This document shows positions 25,652 through 33,960 of a DNA stretch of 64,000 bases, in pieces. The stretch is from NCBI RefSeq assembly GCF_025460765.1, contig NZ_JAMWEG010000004.1, forward strand, positions 124,001 to 188,000, in the 5' to 3' direction. Made by a program: the position numbers and the translations under genes. Origin of the DNA: Micromonospora sp. MA102. Its GTDB lineage: Bacteria > Actinomycetota > Actinomycetes > Mycobacteriales > Micromonosporaceae. The notes beneath the pieces were generated by a model that was not told the DNA's origin, ran no database searches, and saw only the letters and a list, made by a program, of their open reading frames with translations. Numbering within the stretch: position 1 is the stretch's first letter; each line of letters begins with the position of its first letter.

Positions 25652-26386
25652 TCACAGCACGTCGCCGAGGACGGCGACGATCACCGGCACCAGGCCGGCG
25701 AGAATGAAGGCGGGCAGGAAACAGAGCCCGAGCGGCAGCACGATGAGCACGCCGGCCCGTCGGGCGGCCGCCTCGGCCGCGGTCGAGCGGTCGGACCGCA
25801 GGTCGTCGGCGAGGCGGGTGAGCGCGCCGGCCAGCGCGGCGCCGCTGCTGGAGGAGCGGATGGCGCCGGTGACCAGACGGTCCGCCCCGGGCACGGGTCG
25901 CAGGTGCTCCCACGCCTCCGCCGCCGTGCCGCCGAGTTCGAGCGTCCGCCCGACCCGGCCGAGCCGGTCGGCGAGCGGCCCACCGAGCGCCTCGGCCACC
26001 GCCAGCACCGAGCGGTCCACCGGTGCGCCGGCCCTGAGCGCGGCGGCCAGCAGGTCGGCGGCCAGCGGAAGGTCGGCGGTCTCCCGGAGCCGGCGGTCCC
26101 GGACGGCCCGCGGCTCGACCCGGCGCAGCAGGCGATCGGCGGCTGTCCCGGCCAGCACACCGACGAGCAGACCGGGCCACCCGCCCACGACGACCAGCGC
26201 CGCCACGCCCGCCAGGCCGGCGCCGAGCCTGATCCGATCCGGCCACCAGGGCGGGCGGCTCCGTTCCGCCCGCCGGGTGAGCGCGAGACGGCGCAGCCGC
26301 CGGGCCGGACGGACCGCCGAGCGCGACGCGACCACGAGCAACGCCGCCGTGCCCAGGCAGGCTGCGGCCACCACCTGCCGCGACAT
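25652..26386 (-). CDS. tadC: TadC-like type II secretion F-domain protein
   Basis: 244 residues with about four membrane helices. The T2SSF domain spans residues 85-210 (LPLAADLLAAALRAGAPVDRSV and SSSSGAALAGALTRLADDLR). It forms, with TadB, the inner-membrane platform of the Tad machine. ATG 26386 overlaps the tadB stop by one base. Confidence 0.87.
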   Translation of the reverse strand: MSRQVVAAACLGTAALLVVASRSAVRPARRLRRLALTRRAERSRPPWWPDRIRLGAGLAGVAALVVVGGWPGLLVGVLAGTAADRLLRRVEPRAVRDRRLRETADLPLAADLLAAALRAGAPVDRSVLAVAEALGGPLADRLGRVGRTLELGGTAAEAWEHLRPVPGADRLVTGAIRSSSSGAALAGALTRLADDLRSDRSTAAEAAARRAGVLIVLPLGLCFLPAFILAGLVPVIVAVLGDVL

Positions 26387-27411
26387 CAGGCGGCCCGCCC
26401 GGGTGCCGCGCCGAGGCGCTCCGCCCAGAGCAGCCCGCCGATCTGCAGTGCCACCGCCGCCAGGGCGCAGCCGCCGCCAACCGGGGTGTGCAGGAGCACG
26501 GCCACCGGGTCGACGCCGATGGCGTACCCCAACGCGATCCCGCCGAGCGGTAGCGCGGCGAGCAGCCAGGCGGTCGCCCGGGCACCGGCCGCCTGGGCCG
26601 CGGCCGCGGCCATGCCCCGGTCCGCCGTCCGGGCGTCGGCCTCGACCCGTTCCAGCAACTCGGCCAGGGGCGCTCCGGTGCGGTCGGCCAGCCGCACGGC
26701 AGCTCGCGCCAACCGGGCGGTACGTCGCGTCCCGTCGCCGATCGCGCCAGCGGCGGGCAGCCCGGCCCGCAGGTCGGCGGCGAGCGCGCCGATCTGGTCT
26801 AGGTCGCGGCGGTGGGCCAGGTCGGTCGCCTGGCGAGCCCGCCGGCGCAGCACCGCCCGGGCGGCGAGCGCGCCGTAGGCGGCCAGGACCAGCGCGGCCA
26901 CCGGGCCGCCGAGGAGCGCCCCGGCCCCGGCGCCGAGCACGGTCGCCGCCGGCAGGGCGGTTCGCCCGGCCACCGGGGCACGCGCGGCAGGACCGCTCGC
27001 CGTCGAGGCGGCATCCGATCGCCGGAACGGGAGCCCGGCGGCCAGCCGGAAGCGGTGTGCACGACCGGTGGGGACCGGAGCGGCGCCGACTCTCGGCCGG
27101 TGCGAACGATCGGTCGGGACCGGCCCGGTGGTCGGGCGCGTCGGGTCGCGCCGCCCGGGCGGGCGGCCCGGAAGGGCGCGGTCAGCGGGATGTCCGAGCA
27201 GCGTGCCGGGCGGCTGGGCGCCGGACGCCCGGACCAGCGGCCCGGGCGCCGCACCCGGGCCGGCGCACCTCGACCGGTGGCCGCCCGGACCGGTGCGACC
27301 GCCCAGGTCGAGCACGGCGTGCTGTCGCACGCGGTTGGCGCGTACCGGCCAGGCGACCGTGACCGCGGCGCCGGCCAGCAGCACGACCACCAGCCACACC
27401 TGACCGGTCAC
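26386..27411 (-). CDS. tadB: TadB-like type II secretion F-domain protein
   Basis: 341 residues. One N-terminal membrane helix, then a long Pro/Arg/Gly-rich linker (about residues 30-150) that is unusual in length and low in complexity. Next come membrane helices and the T2SSF domain (DLDQIGALAADLRAGLPAAGAI). GTG 27411 overlaps the cpaF stop as GTGA. The linker could be a lineage expansion; its coding nature is supported by uninterrupted frame and coupling at both ends. Confidence 0.82.
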   Translation of the reverse strand: MTGQVWLVVVLLAGAAVTVAWPVRANRVRQHAVLDLGGRTGPGGHRSRCAGPGAAPGPLVRASGAQPPGTLLGHPADRALPGRPPGRRDPTRPTTGPVPTDRSHRPRVGAAPVPTGRAHRFRLAAGLPFRRSDAASTASGPAARAPVAGRTALPAATVLGAGAGALLGGPVAALVLAAYGALAARAVLRRRARQATDLAHRRDLDQIGALAADLRAGLPAAGAIGDGTRRTARLARAAVRLADRTGAPLAELLERVEADARTADRGMAAAAAQAAGARATAWLLAALPLGGIALGYAIGVDPVAVLLHTPVGGGCALAAVALQIGGLLWAERLGAAPGRAA

Positions 27412-28619
27412 GACGGACCCGCCGAGCCGGGCCACGCCGCGCAGAGGATCGGCGGCACGGTCACGCCACGCTCGCGGAGCAGCGCGCCGAGCGGCCGGGC
27501 GGCCAGCCCGAGCCCGCGCCCGCGTATCCAGGCGGGAACCACGGTGACCACCCGCTCGGGTCCCTCGGGCAGGAGCAGACCGATCGACTCCAGCACCCGA
27601 CCCTCCGTGGTCCGCCGGACCTGCAGGAGGACCTGGAGCGCGGCGGCGACCTGGGCGTGCAGGGCGGCCCGGGGCAGACCACCGAGCATCCCGAGCGCCT
27701 CCAGCCGGGCCGGCACGTCCGCCGGGGCGTTGGCGTGCAGGGTGCCGGCCCCGCCGTCGTGGCCGGTGTTCAACGCGGCGAGCAGGTCGACCACCTCGGC
27801 ACCCCGGCACTCGCCCACCACCAGCCGGTCCGGCCGCATCCGCAGCGCCTGCCGGACCAGGTCGCTCAGCCCGACCGCTCCGGCGCCCTCCACGTTCGAG
27901 GTTCGCGCCTGGAGGCCGATCACGTGCGGGTGCACGGGCCGCAGCTCGGCTGCGTCCTCCACCAGCACGATCCGCTCGGTCCCCGGCACCAACCCGAGCA
28001 GCGTGTTGAGCAGGGTGGTCTTGCCGGAGCCGGTGCCGCCGGTCACCAGGTACGCCAGGCGGGCGGCCACCACGGCGGCGAGCAGCGGTGCGACCGGCCG
28101 GGGCACGGTGCCCTGCCGGACCAGCTCGTCGAGGGTGAACGGCCGCTGCCGGAAGGTGCGTAGCGACAGGTAGGGCCCGTCGGTCGCCACCGGTGGCAGC
28201 ACCGCGTGCAGACGCGTGCCGTCGGGCAGCCGGGCGTCGCCGTACGGGGAGGCGTCGTCGAGCCGGCGCCCGGCGGCCGCGGTGAGGCGCTGCGCCAGCC
28301 GGCGCACGTCGTCGACGGCGCCCAGCGGCACGGCCACCTGGTGCAGCCCCCGCCCACGGTCGACCCAGACCCGGGTGCCGTTCACCAGCACGTCGGTGAC
28401 CTGCGGGTCGGCGAGCAGCGGTGCGAGTGGACCGGCGCCGACGAGGTCGTCGTGGACCCGGTCGGCGATGCGGAGCAGGGCGGTGTCGCCGAGCACGGCG
28501 GCGTCCGGCTCGGCGCGTACGGCGGAGACGATGGCCGCGGGCGTGACCGGCGTGGCCTCGGCGGCGAACCGGTGCCGGACGCGGACGGACAGGTCCCCGG
28601 AGTCGGCCGGGCCGCTCAC
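27408..28619 (-). CDS. cpaF: CpaF/TadA secretion ATPase
   Basis: 403-residue GspE/VirB11-type ATPase powering the Tad pilus. Walker A is GGTGSGKT (194-201), followed by LVEDAAELRP (Asp box) and Walker B near RMRPDRLVVGECRG, and a His box GTLHANAP. The N-terminal domain ends in VNGTRVWVDRGRG. GTG 28619 overlaps the ssd stop (GTGA). Confidence 0.94.
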   Translation of the reverse strand: MSGPADSGDLSVRVRHRFAAEATPVTPAAIVSAVRAEPDAAVLGDTALLRIADRVHDDLVGAGPLAPLLADPQVTDVLVNGTRVWVDRGRGLHQVAVPLGAVDDVRRLAQRLTAAAGRRLDDASPYGDARLPDGTRLHAVLPPVATDGPYLSLRTFRQRPFTLDELVRQGTVPRPVAPLLAAVVAARLAYLVTGGTGSGKTTLLNTLLGLVPGTERIVLVEDAAELRPVHPHVIGLQARTSNVEGAGAVGLSDLVRQALRMRPDRLVVGECRGAEVVDLLAALNTGHDGGAGTLHANAPADVPARLEALGMLGGLPRAALHAQVAAALQVLLQVRRTTEGRVLESIGLLLPEGPERVVTVVPAWIRGRGLGLAARPLGALLRERGVTVPPILCAAWPGSAGPS

Positions 28620-29719
28620 GCCGCACCCGCGGCGGGCACGTCGGTCAGCTCGTCGAGGAGTCGCTGGCAGAGCGCGGCGAGCGGGCCCTTCCCGCTGGCG
28701 GCCGGCGCCTCGCCCCGTTCCAGCCCGCGGCACAGCCCCGGCTCGGGCCGGAGCGTGCCGGCGAGCGGCAATCCGAGCGCGCGGGCCACCTCGCCGGCCT
28801 TGAGCCGCCCGGGGGCGGGGCCTCGCACGATCACCGCCAGGTCGGCGCAGTGCGGTGCGGCCACGGCGACCACGCGGGCCGCGGCGGCGGTGGCCCGCAG
28901 CTCGGCCGGCACGACGATCAGCGCCCGGTCGGCCGCCTGGAGGGCGACCACGGCCGCGTCGTCCAGGTGCCGGGGCAGGTCGAGGACGACCATGTCGCGG
29001 CCCCGGCGGGCGGCGTCGACGGTGGCGGCCATCGCCTCGGCGGGCAGGTGCCGCAGTGCGCCCCGGTCCCACGAGAGCACGACCAGGTCGCCGCGGCTGG
29101 GCAGGGCCCGGACCAGCGACGGCGGGTCCACCCGGCCGTCGGTGCCGGTGAGCCCGGGCCAGCGCAGCCCTTCCAGCTGCTCCCAGCCGAGCACGAGGTC
29201 GAGGCCGCCGCCGAGCGGGTCGGCGTCCACCAGGAGGGTGCGCAGCCGAGCCCGGGCCGCGGTGACGGCGAGGCCACCGGCCAGCACGCTCGCCCCGGCG
29301 CCGCCCCGCCCGCCGAGCACCGCCACGACCCGCGACGGGCCGCCGCCCGGGGGCTCACCCGCGCATTCGGCGAACCGGTCGACCAGCCACGGCTCGGCCG
29401 CGGGCAGGGTGGCGACGTGCTCGGCGCCGATCAGCTCGGCGATCCGCGTACCCGGATCGAGCTGGCCGGAGCGGCCGACCAGCACCGCCCGGGGCCGGCG
29501 CGGCAGCCGGGCCCGCAGGCAGGCCTGCGCCTGGTCGGCGCCGACGAGCACCAGCGGCGCCGGCGTCCAGCGGGCCCGCGCGGCGGCGGGGTCGGCGGCC
29601 AGCTCGACCTCGGTGCCGCCGGCCGCGGCGAGCCGCAGCAGCTCGTCGAGGAGGTCGCCGTCGGCGGTGACGAGCAGGGGCAGCCGGCGGTACGGCGGCA
29701 GCGGGGTACGGGGCGGCAT
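28616..29719 (-). CDS. ssd: CpaE/Ssd-like ATPase of the Tad locus
   Basis: 367 residues, MinD/ParA-related. The N-terminal receiver-like half is followed by AVLGGRGGAGASVLAGGLAV, a deviant Walker A lacking the usual final Lys-Ser/Thr, and VDADPLGGGLDLVLG (A' motif). It corresponds to the actinobacterial septum-site-determining protein Ssd / CpaE homologue that starts the helicase-secretion operon. ATG 29719 follows GGAGG. Two TGTGGACAG repeats lie upstream. Confidence 0.88.
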   Translation of the reverse strand: MPPRTPLPPYRRLPLLVTADGDLLDELLRLAAAGGTEVELAADPAAARARWTPAPLVLVGADQAQACLRARLPRRPRAVLVGRSGQLDPGTRIAELIGAEHVATLPAAEPWLVDRFAECAGEPPGGGPSRVVAVLGGRGGAGASVLAGGLAVTAARARLRTLLVDADPLGGGLDLVLGWEQLEGLRWPGLTGTDGRVDPPSLVRALPSRGDLVVLSWDRGALRHLPAEAMAATVDAARRGRDMVVLDLPRHLDDAAVVALQAADRALIVVPAELRATAAAARVVAVAAPHCADLAVIVRGPAPGRLKAGEVARALGLPLAGTLRPEPGLCRGLERGEAPAASGKGPLAALCQRLLDELTDVPAAGAA

Positions 29720-29804
29720 GGCGGCCTCCAGCGGTCGGACTCGGACGTGCCGCGAAGCAGCCTGCCGCCGAACCCAGCGGGTCCTCGCCCGGTTCCGCCT
29801 TCCC

Positions 29805-29832
29805 TGTGGACAGCCATGGTGGTTGTGGACAG
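29805..29832 (-). promoter_or_regulatory. Paired TGTGGACAG motifs upstream of the tad operon
   Basis: TGTGGACAG occurs at 29805-29813 and 29824-29832 (19-bp period), 86-113 bp before the ssd start. Each differs by one base from a DnaA box. They could bind DnaA or another regulator. Confidence 0.4.
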
Positions 29833-29890
29833 ACCTCGGCCGCCGGATTGATCTGCTATGGCGCGGCCGTACGCGGTGTTCGGCCGGACC

Positions 29891-29944
29891 GGTCGCCTGC
29901 CACCGCCGCGAGACCAACCAGGCTCGGAGCGGTGGCAGGCGACC
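29891..29944 (-). terminator. 16-bp hairpin between CU044 gene and tad operon
   Basis: Perfect arms GGTCGCCTGCCACCGC (29891-29906) and its complement (29929-29944) with a 22-nt loop. Second of two hairpins after the 29981 stop. Confidence 0.6.
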
Positions 29945-29945
29945 C

Positions 29946-29965
29946 GACCAGGGCGGAACCTGGTC
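29946..29965 (-). terminator. First hairpin after the CU044_5270-type gene
   Basis: GACCAGG and CCTGGTC arms with a 6-nt loop, 15 nt past the stop at 29981. Confidence 0.5.
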
Positions 29966-29980
29966 CCCGTACCCGATGGG

Positions 29981-30958
29981 TCAGCCGGTCTGGCCCGGCG
30001 CGTCCACGATCCGGCCGGCGACGCGGATCAACTCGACCTCGACGTCGCCCTTTTTCAGGCTGACCCCCTCCGGGGTCGTGTGGTCCTCGACCACGACGGT
30101 CCGGCTGCCGAGGAACTCGTGGGTGGTCGGGTCGAGCAGGATGTCCTCCTGCCGCCAACCGTCCTGCACCATCCCGAGCGCGATCGCCGGGCGCCCGTCG
30201 AAGTCGACCGGCTCGCGGGACCGGGTGACACCGGGGATCAGGGCCAGTGCCCGCAGCAGGGTCGCCTTCACGCCGGGTGGCAGCACGTTGTCCCGCAGCA
30301 TCGAGTCGATGAGGTTGTACGCGACCTCGTCGCCGTCCCTGCCGGACGGGCTCCGGTCGCGGAGCCGGTCGAGCAGCGCCCGCGGATCGGTGGGCAGCCC
30401 GGCCAGCGTCGGGTAGTCCTGCGGCGGCGTGACCTGCGGCAGGTCTGAGCTCTCCGTGCTGACTTCGAGCTTGCCGTCGAGCATGACGGCACTCTGCCGG
30501 CCGTCGGCGCGCTGCCACGACCGCGTGGTCTCGCGGGTGGCCTGACCCTTGTCCTGGGCGATCTTGCCACGGACGATCCGCAGCTCGACGTAGGTCCACT
30601 GGTCGGGGCGCGGTGGCGTGAACGGTTCGGTCTCGGCGTGCACGGCGGCCAGTTCGAAGGTCTGCGCGGCCGGTCCGCTCGCCACGTACGGCGCCGGGCG
30701 TGCCGGCGGAGTCGCCGGGCCGAGGTCGCCGGCCGCGACCACCCCGGCGACCAGGGCGGCCGCCCCGAGCGCCGCGAATCCCGACCGCCAGGCCCGGCCC
30801 GGCAGGCGCCGGCCGTGCCGGTCCGGGGGGCTCGGCACGGTGGCCTCGCGTTCGGCGATCCGGGCCAGCAGCGCCGTCCGGGCCCGGTCCCGGGCCTCCG
30901 GCGAGGGCGGCTCGGCCTCGCTCCAACTCTCCCGCAGCGCGGTGATGTCGTCGATCAC
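29981..30958 (-). CDS. CU044_5270-family membrane protein (sigma partner)
   Basis: 325 residues: a 65-residue cytoplasmic N-terminus (VIDDITALRESWSEAEPPSPEARDRARTALL in part), one membrane helix (AWRSGFAALGAAALVAGVVAAG region), then an extracytoplasmic domain typical of CU044_5270-family proteins that accompany ECF sigma factors. It ends with a beta-rich part (DVEVELIRVAGRIVD). It may act as anti-sigma or as a sensor; this is inferred from position. GTG 30958 overlaps the sigma stop (GTGA). Confidence 0.82.
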   Translation of the reverse strand: MIDDITALRESWSEAEPPSPEARDRARTALLARIAEREATVPSPPDRHGRRLPGRAWRSGFAALGAAALVAGVVAAGDLGPATPPARPAPYVASGPAAQTFELAAVHAETEPFTPPRPDQWTYVELRIVRGKIAQDKGQATRETTRSWQRADGRQSAVMLDGKLEVSTESSDLPQVTPPQDYPTLAGLPTDPRALLDRLRDRSPSGRDGDEVAYNLIDSMLRDNVLPPGVKATLLRALALIPGVTRSREPVDFDGRPAIALGMVQDGWRQEDILLDPTTHEFLGSRTVVVEDHTTPEGVSLKKGDVEVELIRVAGRIVDAPGQTG

Positions 30959-31575
30959 TCGAAGTCCTCTCCGGTTGCCGTCGGGTCGGCGCCACCCAGC
31001 GCCGCCCGCAATCTGGTGCGCGCCCGGTGCAGCCGGGACCGGACGGTGCCGGCCGGGATCTCCAGCGCGCGGGCCACCTCTTCGCAGGTCAGGTCGGCCC
31101 AGGCGACCAGCAGCACCACCTCCCGGTCGGCCGGTGCGATCTCCTCCAGCGCCGCCGCGAGCCGTCCGCGTACGGCCTGGGCGTCCAGCCGTACGGCCAC
31201 CTGTTCGGCCGGCCCGTCGTGGCTGTCCCGGTCGGTGGTGTTGGCGTGCTCGGCCCGGGCGAGCGCCCGGTACCGCCGCGCTTCGGCCCGCTGGTGCCCG
31301 GCGATGAGGTTGGACGCGATGCCGAACAGCCAGGGCCGGGCGCTCTGTCGCGTCGTGTCGTACCGCCGCCAGTGGTCGAACGCGACCAGGAACGTCTCCG
31401 CTGCCACGTCGTCGGCCAGGTCCCGGCCCAGCCGTCGGCTGGCATAGCCGTGGATCGCCGGGTAGTAGCGGTCGAAGATGGCGTCGAACACGGCCGGATC
31501 CCCGTGCATCCGGCTGATGATCTCCGCGTCGGTCTCCTCGGCGGCGGTGCACACGTCTCGTGTCACCACACCCAT
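30955..31575 (-). CDS. ECF RNA polymerase sigma factor
   Basis: 206 residues. Sigma region 2 (FDAIFDRYYPAIHGYASRRLG and ETFLVAFDHWRRYD) and region 4 (LTCEEVARALEIPAGTVRSRLHRARTRLR) are complete. ATG 31575 has AAGGAG at good spacing; frames further upstream lack homology. It is cotranslated with the CU044-type membrane protein, so it is probably controlled by it. The regulon is unknown. Confidence 0.92.
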   Translation of the reverse strand: MGVVTRDVCTAAEETDAEIISRMHGDPAVFDAIFDRYYPAIHGYASRRLGRDLADDVAAETFLVAFDHWRRYDTTRQSARPWLFGIASNLIAGHQRAEARRYRALARAEHANTTDRDSHDGPAEQVAVRLDAQAVRGRLAAALEEIAPADREVVLLVAWADLTCEEVARALEIPAGTVRSRLHRARTRLRAALGGADPTATGEDFE

Positions 31576-31695
31576 GAATTCTCCTTCTGGTCCCGCATCC
31601 CTCCTGCACGGCCGAGGGCTCACCCCTACTTCGCCGATGGCGGCGTGCGTGTTCGCGACGGGAGTCCGGCCACGCCCGCGCGGAACCGCCGCAGG

Positions 31696-31711
31696 GCATA
31701 CTGAGTATGCT
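31696..31711 (+). promoter_or_regulatory. Palindrome over a leaderless -10 (TATGCT)
   Basis: GCATACTGAGTATGC (31696-31710) is a perfect 6-bp-arm palindrome overlapping TATGCT (31706-31711), which ends 7 nt before GTG 31719. A bound repressor would cover the -10. Confidence 0.5.
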
Positions 31712-31718
31712 TCCCGTC

Positions 31719-32336
31719 GTGCGCTGTGATCATCGGACGGTGGCGCTCACCGCCGTACCGGGTGGCCTCCTGCTCGGCTTCCTCGACTTCGTGTGGATCA
31801 AGTGGGTCCCGTACCCCTTCGCCGAACTCGGCAACTCCACCGCCACCTGGGCCGTCGCGGCCTTCGCCTTCGGCTACCTGCTCCGGCCCGGCCCGGTGCG
31901 GGCGGCGCTCGGCGCCGCCGTCCTGCTCGTCGTCGCGGTGCCCAGCTACTACGTCACGGCGACGCTGCTCCAAGCCGACGACCTGGCCGTGGTGTGGGCG
32001 CCGACGTCGCTGCTCTGGATGGCCTTCGGCGTCCTCGCCGGGGTGGTCTTCGGCGTCGGCGGCGACTGGGCGCGCCGGGACGGCGCGCGCCAGATCCTCG
32101 GGACGGCACTGCCGGCCGCCGTCTTCTTCGAGGAGGCGGCACGGTTCGCCGCACGGATGGGCGACCCCGGGCAGCCAGCCGGCGCGGGGTGGAACGTGAC
32201 GATCGACGTCGCGCTCGGCATCCTGGCCGTCGTGCTGGTGGGCAGATCGAACCGCCAGCGGGCGCTCGCGTTGGCCGTGGCCGCGCCCGTCGCCGTCGTC
32301 ATCTTCATCGGCTTCGCGGTGGCCGCCGGGTTCTGA
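31719..32336 (+). CDS. Six-helix membrane protein (DUF6518-like)
   Basis: 205 residues with about six hydrophobic helices (ALTAVPGGLLLGFLDFVW, TWAVAAFAFGYLL, ALGAAVLLVVAVPSYYV, TSLLWMAFGVLAGVVFGVGG, IDVALGILAVVLVG, VAAPVAVVIFIGFAVAAGF). It resembles small actinobacterial DUF6518-type proteins; the family name is from memory. GTG 31719 is preferred over ATG 31707 because TATGCT lies 7 nt before it. Function unknown. Confidence 0.7.
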   Translation: MRCDHRTVALTAVPGGLLLGFLDFVWIKWVPYPFAELGNSTATWAVAAFAFGYLLRPGPVRAALGAAVLLVVAVPSYYVTATLLQADDLAVVWAPTSLLWMAFGVLAGVVFGVGGDWARRDGARQILGTALPAAVFFEEAARFAARMGDPGQPAGAGWNVTIDVALGILAVVLVGRSNRQRALALAVAAPVAVVIFIGFAVAAGF

Positions 32337-32527
32337 GCCCTTCCCCGGTCCGGATCCCCCGGAGCCGGGGTCGACACCGTCGCGATCGCCACGAATGCAC
32401 ACCGGAAAGACGCGGTACACGGCCTGCGCCCGCCCGTCGCGGCTGCTGGGAATCCCGATACGGCTGTCCACCGACGCGGACGTCCCCACCAATGGTGTTG
32501 TCGTTGTGACCTACAGGAGGTCATCGC

Positions 32528-33010
32528 TTGGATACCAGGATCCAGAACGTCCGACTGGACGCCACGTCAAACGAGCAGCTCATGGCTCTGGCAAACGCCG
32601 GGGCCGCAGCTTTCGGCCATACCGCCACACTCCAGGTGGAACGGGCCCTGGCCCAGCTTCTGCGGTTACGCGTCGCGCAGATCAACAACTGCAGCTACTG
32701 CCTTCTGGTGCACCACGCCGCTGCCCGCACCGCCGGCATCCCGCCGGCCAAGGTCGAGACTCTCACCGCGTGGTGGGAGACGCACCTGTTCACCGAGGAG
32801 GAGCGAGCCGCGCTGGCCTACGCCGAAGCATTGACCAGAGCCGCCGACGCCACCGTCAACAACCAGATCCAGGAGGCACACGACAGGATGGCCACGCACT
32901 TCACGGAGGACGAGATCCTGGAGATCGTGGCCGTGGTGATCAACATGAACATCTGGACGCGACTCAAGCTCGCCGAGGGTGCGATGCCCACGGCGGCGCC
33001 TCCCGTATGA
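32528..33010 (+). CDS. AhpD/carboxymuconolactone decarboxylase-family protein
   Basis: 160 residues. The CMD/AhpD core is clear: RVAQINNCSYCLLVHHAAAR with the redox pair C55-x-x-C58 and H62, as in alkylhydroperoxidase AhpD-type proteins. A role in peroxide reduction is inferred from the motif. The start is TTG 32528, supported by AGGAGG seven bases upstream. The next gene, a SnoaL-like protein, may belong to the same transcript. Confidence 0.87.
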   Translation: MDTRIQNVRLDATSNEQLMALANAGAAAFGHTATLQVERALAQLLRLRVAQINNCSYCLLVHHAAARTAGIPPAKVETLTAWWETHLFTEEERAALAYAEALTRAADATVNNQIQEAHDRMATHFTEDEILEIVAVVINMNIWTRLKLAEGAMPTAAPPV

Positions 33011-33126
33011 GTTGACACCCGGCCCTGCGACAGCGCCCGGGACGACGGGAAGGAAGAGAGCCAGGTGAGTGAGGCCACCCGTCGGCAGGCTTCCAGGCTC
33101 CAGTTCCCAGCTGCCATCGTGACGTC

Positions 33127-33555
33127 ATGATTGACAGTGAGGTGACGCGTCGCGTCGTCGGTGACTTCCTCCGGTACGTGCGCTCCGGCCGAGAGCCGCA
33201 GCGGGCGGCGGAGTTCATGGCGCCGACGGTGCGTGCCCACCAGGTGCAGTCCGAGGACCTGGCCACGGTTGAACGGACTCCGGACGACTACGCCGAGCAC
33301 GTCCGGGAGATGACCGCCACCTGGGGCGCGTTCGACCTCACGATCGAGGAATTCCTGGTTGACGGTGCGCGAGCGCATGTCCGCCTGATCCAGATGGGGC
33401 ACCACCTCGAGCCGGTGGATGGCATCGCGCCGACCGGTCGGACGGTCCGCCAGATCAACTCGGTCGTCTATCACGTCGAGGACGGGCTGATCACCGAGTA
33501 CTGGATGCAGATCGATCGAGCAGGCCTGCTGGCCCAACTCAGGGTCGACTCCTGA
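33127..33555 (+). CDS. SnoaL-like / ester cyclase-fold protein
   Basis: 142 residues with the NTF2/SnoaL fold. Visible features are the start TRRVVGDFLRYVRSG, HVREMTATWGAFDLTIEEFLVDGARAHVRL and the typical GIAPTGRTVRQINSVVYHVEDGLITEYWMQ segment. Relatives are polyketide cyclases and unassigned ester-cyclase-like proteins; no partner biosynthetic genes are nearby. ATG 33127 has no clear ribosome site. A strong terminator follows. Confidence 0.8.
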   Translation: MIDSEVTRRVVGDFLRYVRSGREPQRAAEFMAPTVRAHQVQSEDLATVERTPDDYAEHVREMTATWGAFDLTIEEFLVDGARAHVRLIQMGHHLEPVDGIAPTGRTVRQINSVVYHVEDGLITEYWMQIDRAGLLAQLRVDS

Positions 33556-33644
33556 CGGCATCACCCAGGGCGACTGTCCGCACGCTTCCATCGACGGGCG
33601 CCCTCGTCCACACCGGTCGCCGCGGAGCATCGCTCCAAGATAGG

Positions 33645-33677
33645 GACGACCCCCGTCGGGGGGAGACGGGGGTCGTC
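33645..33677 (+). terminator. Terminator after SnoaL-like gene
   Basis: Perfect 13-bp arms GACGACCCCCGTC and GACGGGGGTCGTC with a 7-nt loop. Confidence 0.75.
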
Positions 33678-33946
33678 GTGAGGTTCGGCTCCGGGGGGGT
33701 CGAGCCGAACCCACTCAGCGGTCACGGGGGGTGCAACCGCCGAGGGCCTTCATTGTCGACGGGACGTGAGCTCTCGTCGCGAGCACAAGCATGCCGCAAT
33801 GGACCCTTATACGTCGAGTGGTGTCCACTCCACGCACCGCTAATTCATGGTACGAGTGTGTGATGGCCGTCACTCTGAGGAGTGGTGCACCCCGATCGAT
33901 CCGTCCCCGGAGGCCCCGGGGACCCGACGAGCGTGCCCCGTCCGGC

Positions 33947-33952
33947 TAGACT
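33947..33952 (+). promoter_or_regulatory. -10 TAGACT, leaderless start at 33961
   Basis: TAGACT ends 8 nt before GTG 33961; no Shine-Dalgarno. Confidence 0.5.
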
Positions 33953-33960
33953 TTCGCGCC

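Larger units (their letters stand above)
33556..33960. other. Intergenic region before HAD gene
   Basis: 405 bp with a strong terminator (33645-33677), a small hairpin GAGTGG/CCACTC (near 33819-33833) and the HAD -10. No convincing gene; the short open frames here show no homology. Confidence 0.5.

Noticed and set aside
33678..33863. Short open frame after the SnoaL terminator
   Set aside because: It begins within terminator flank, has no ribosome site, and codon use differs from the neighbours.
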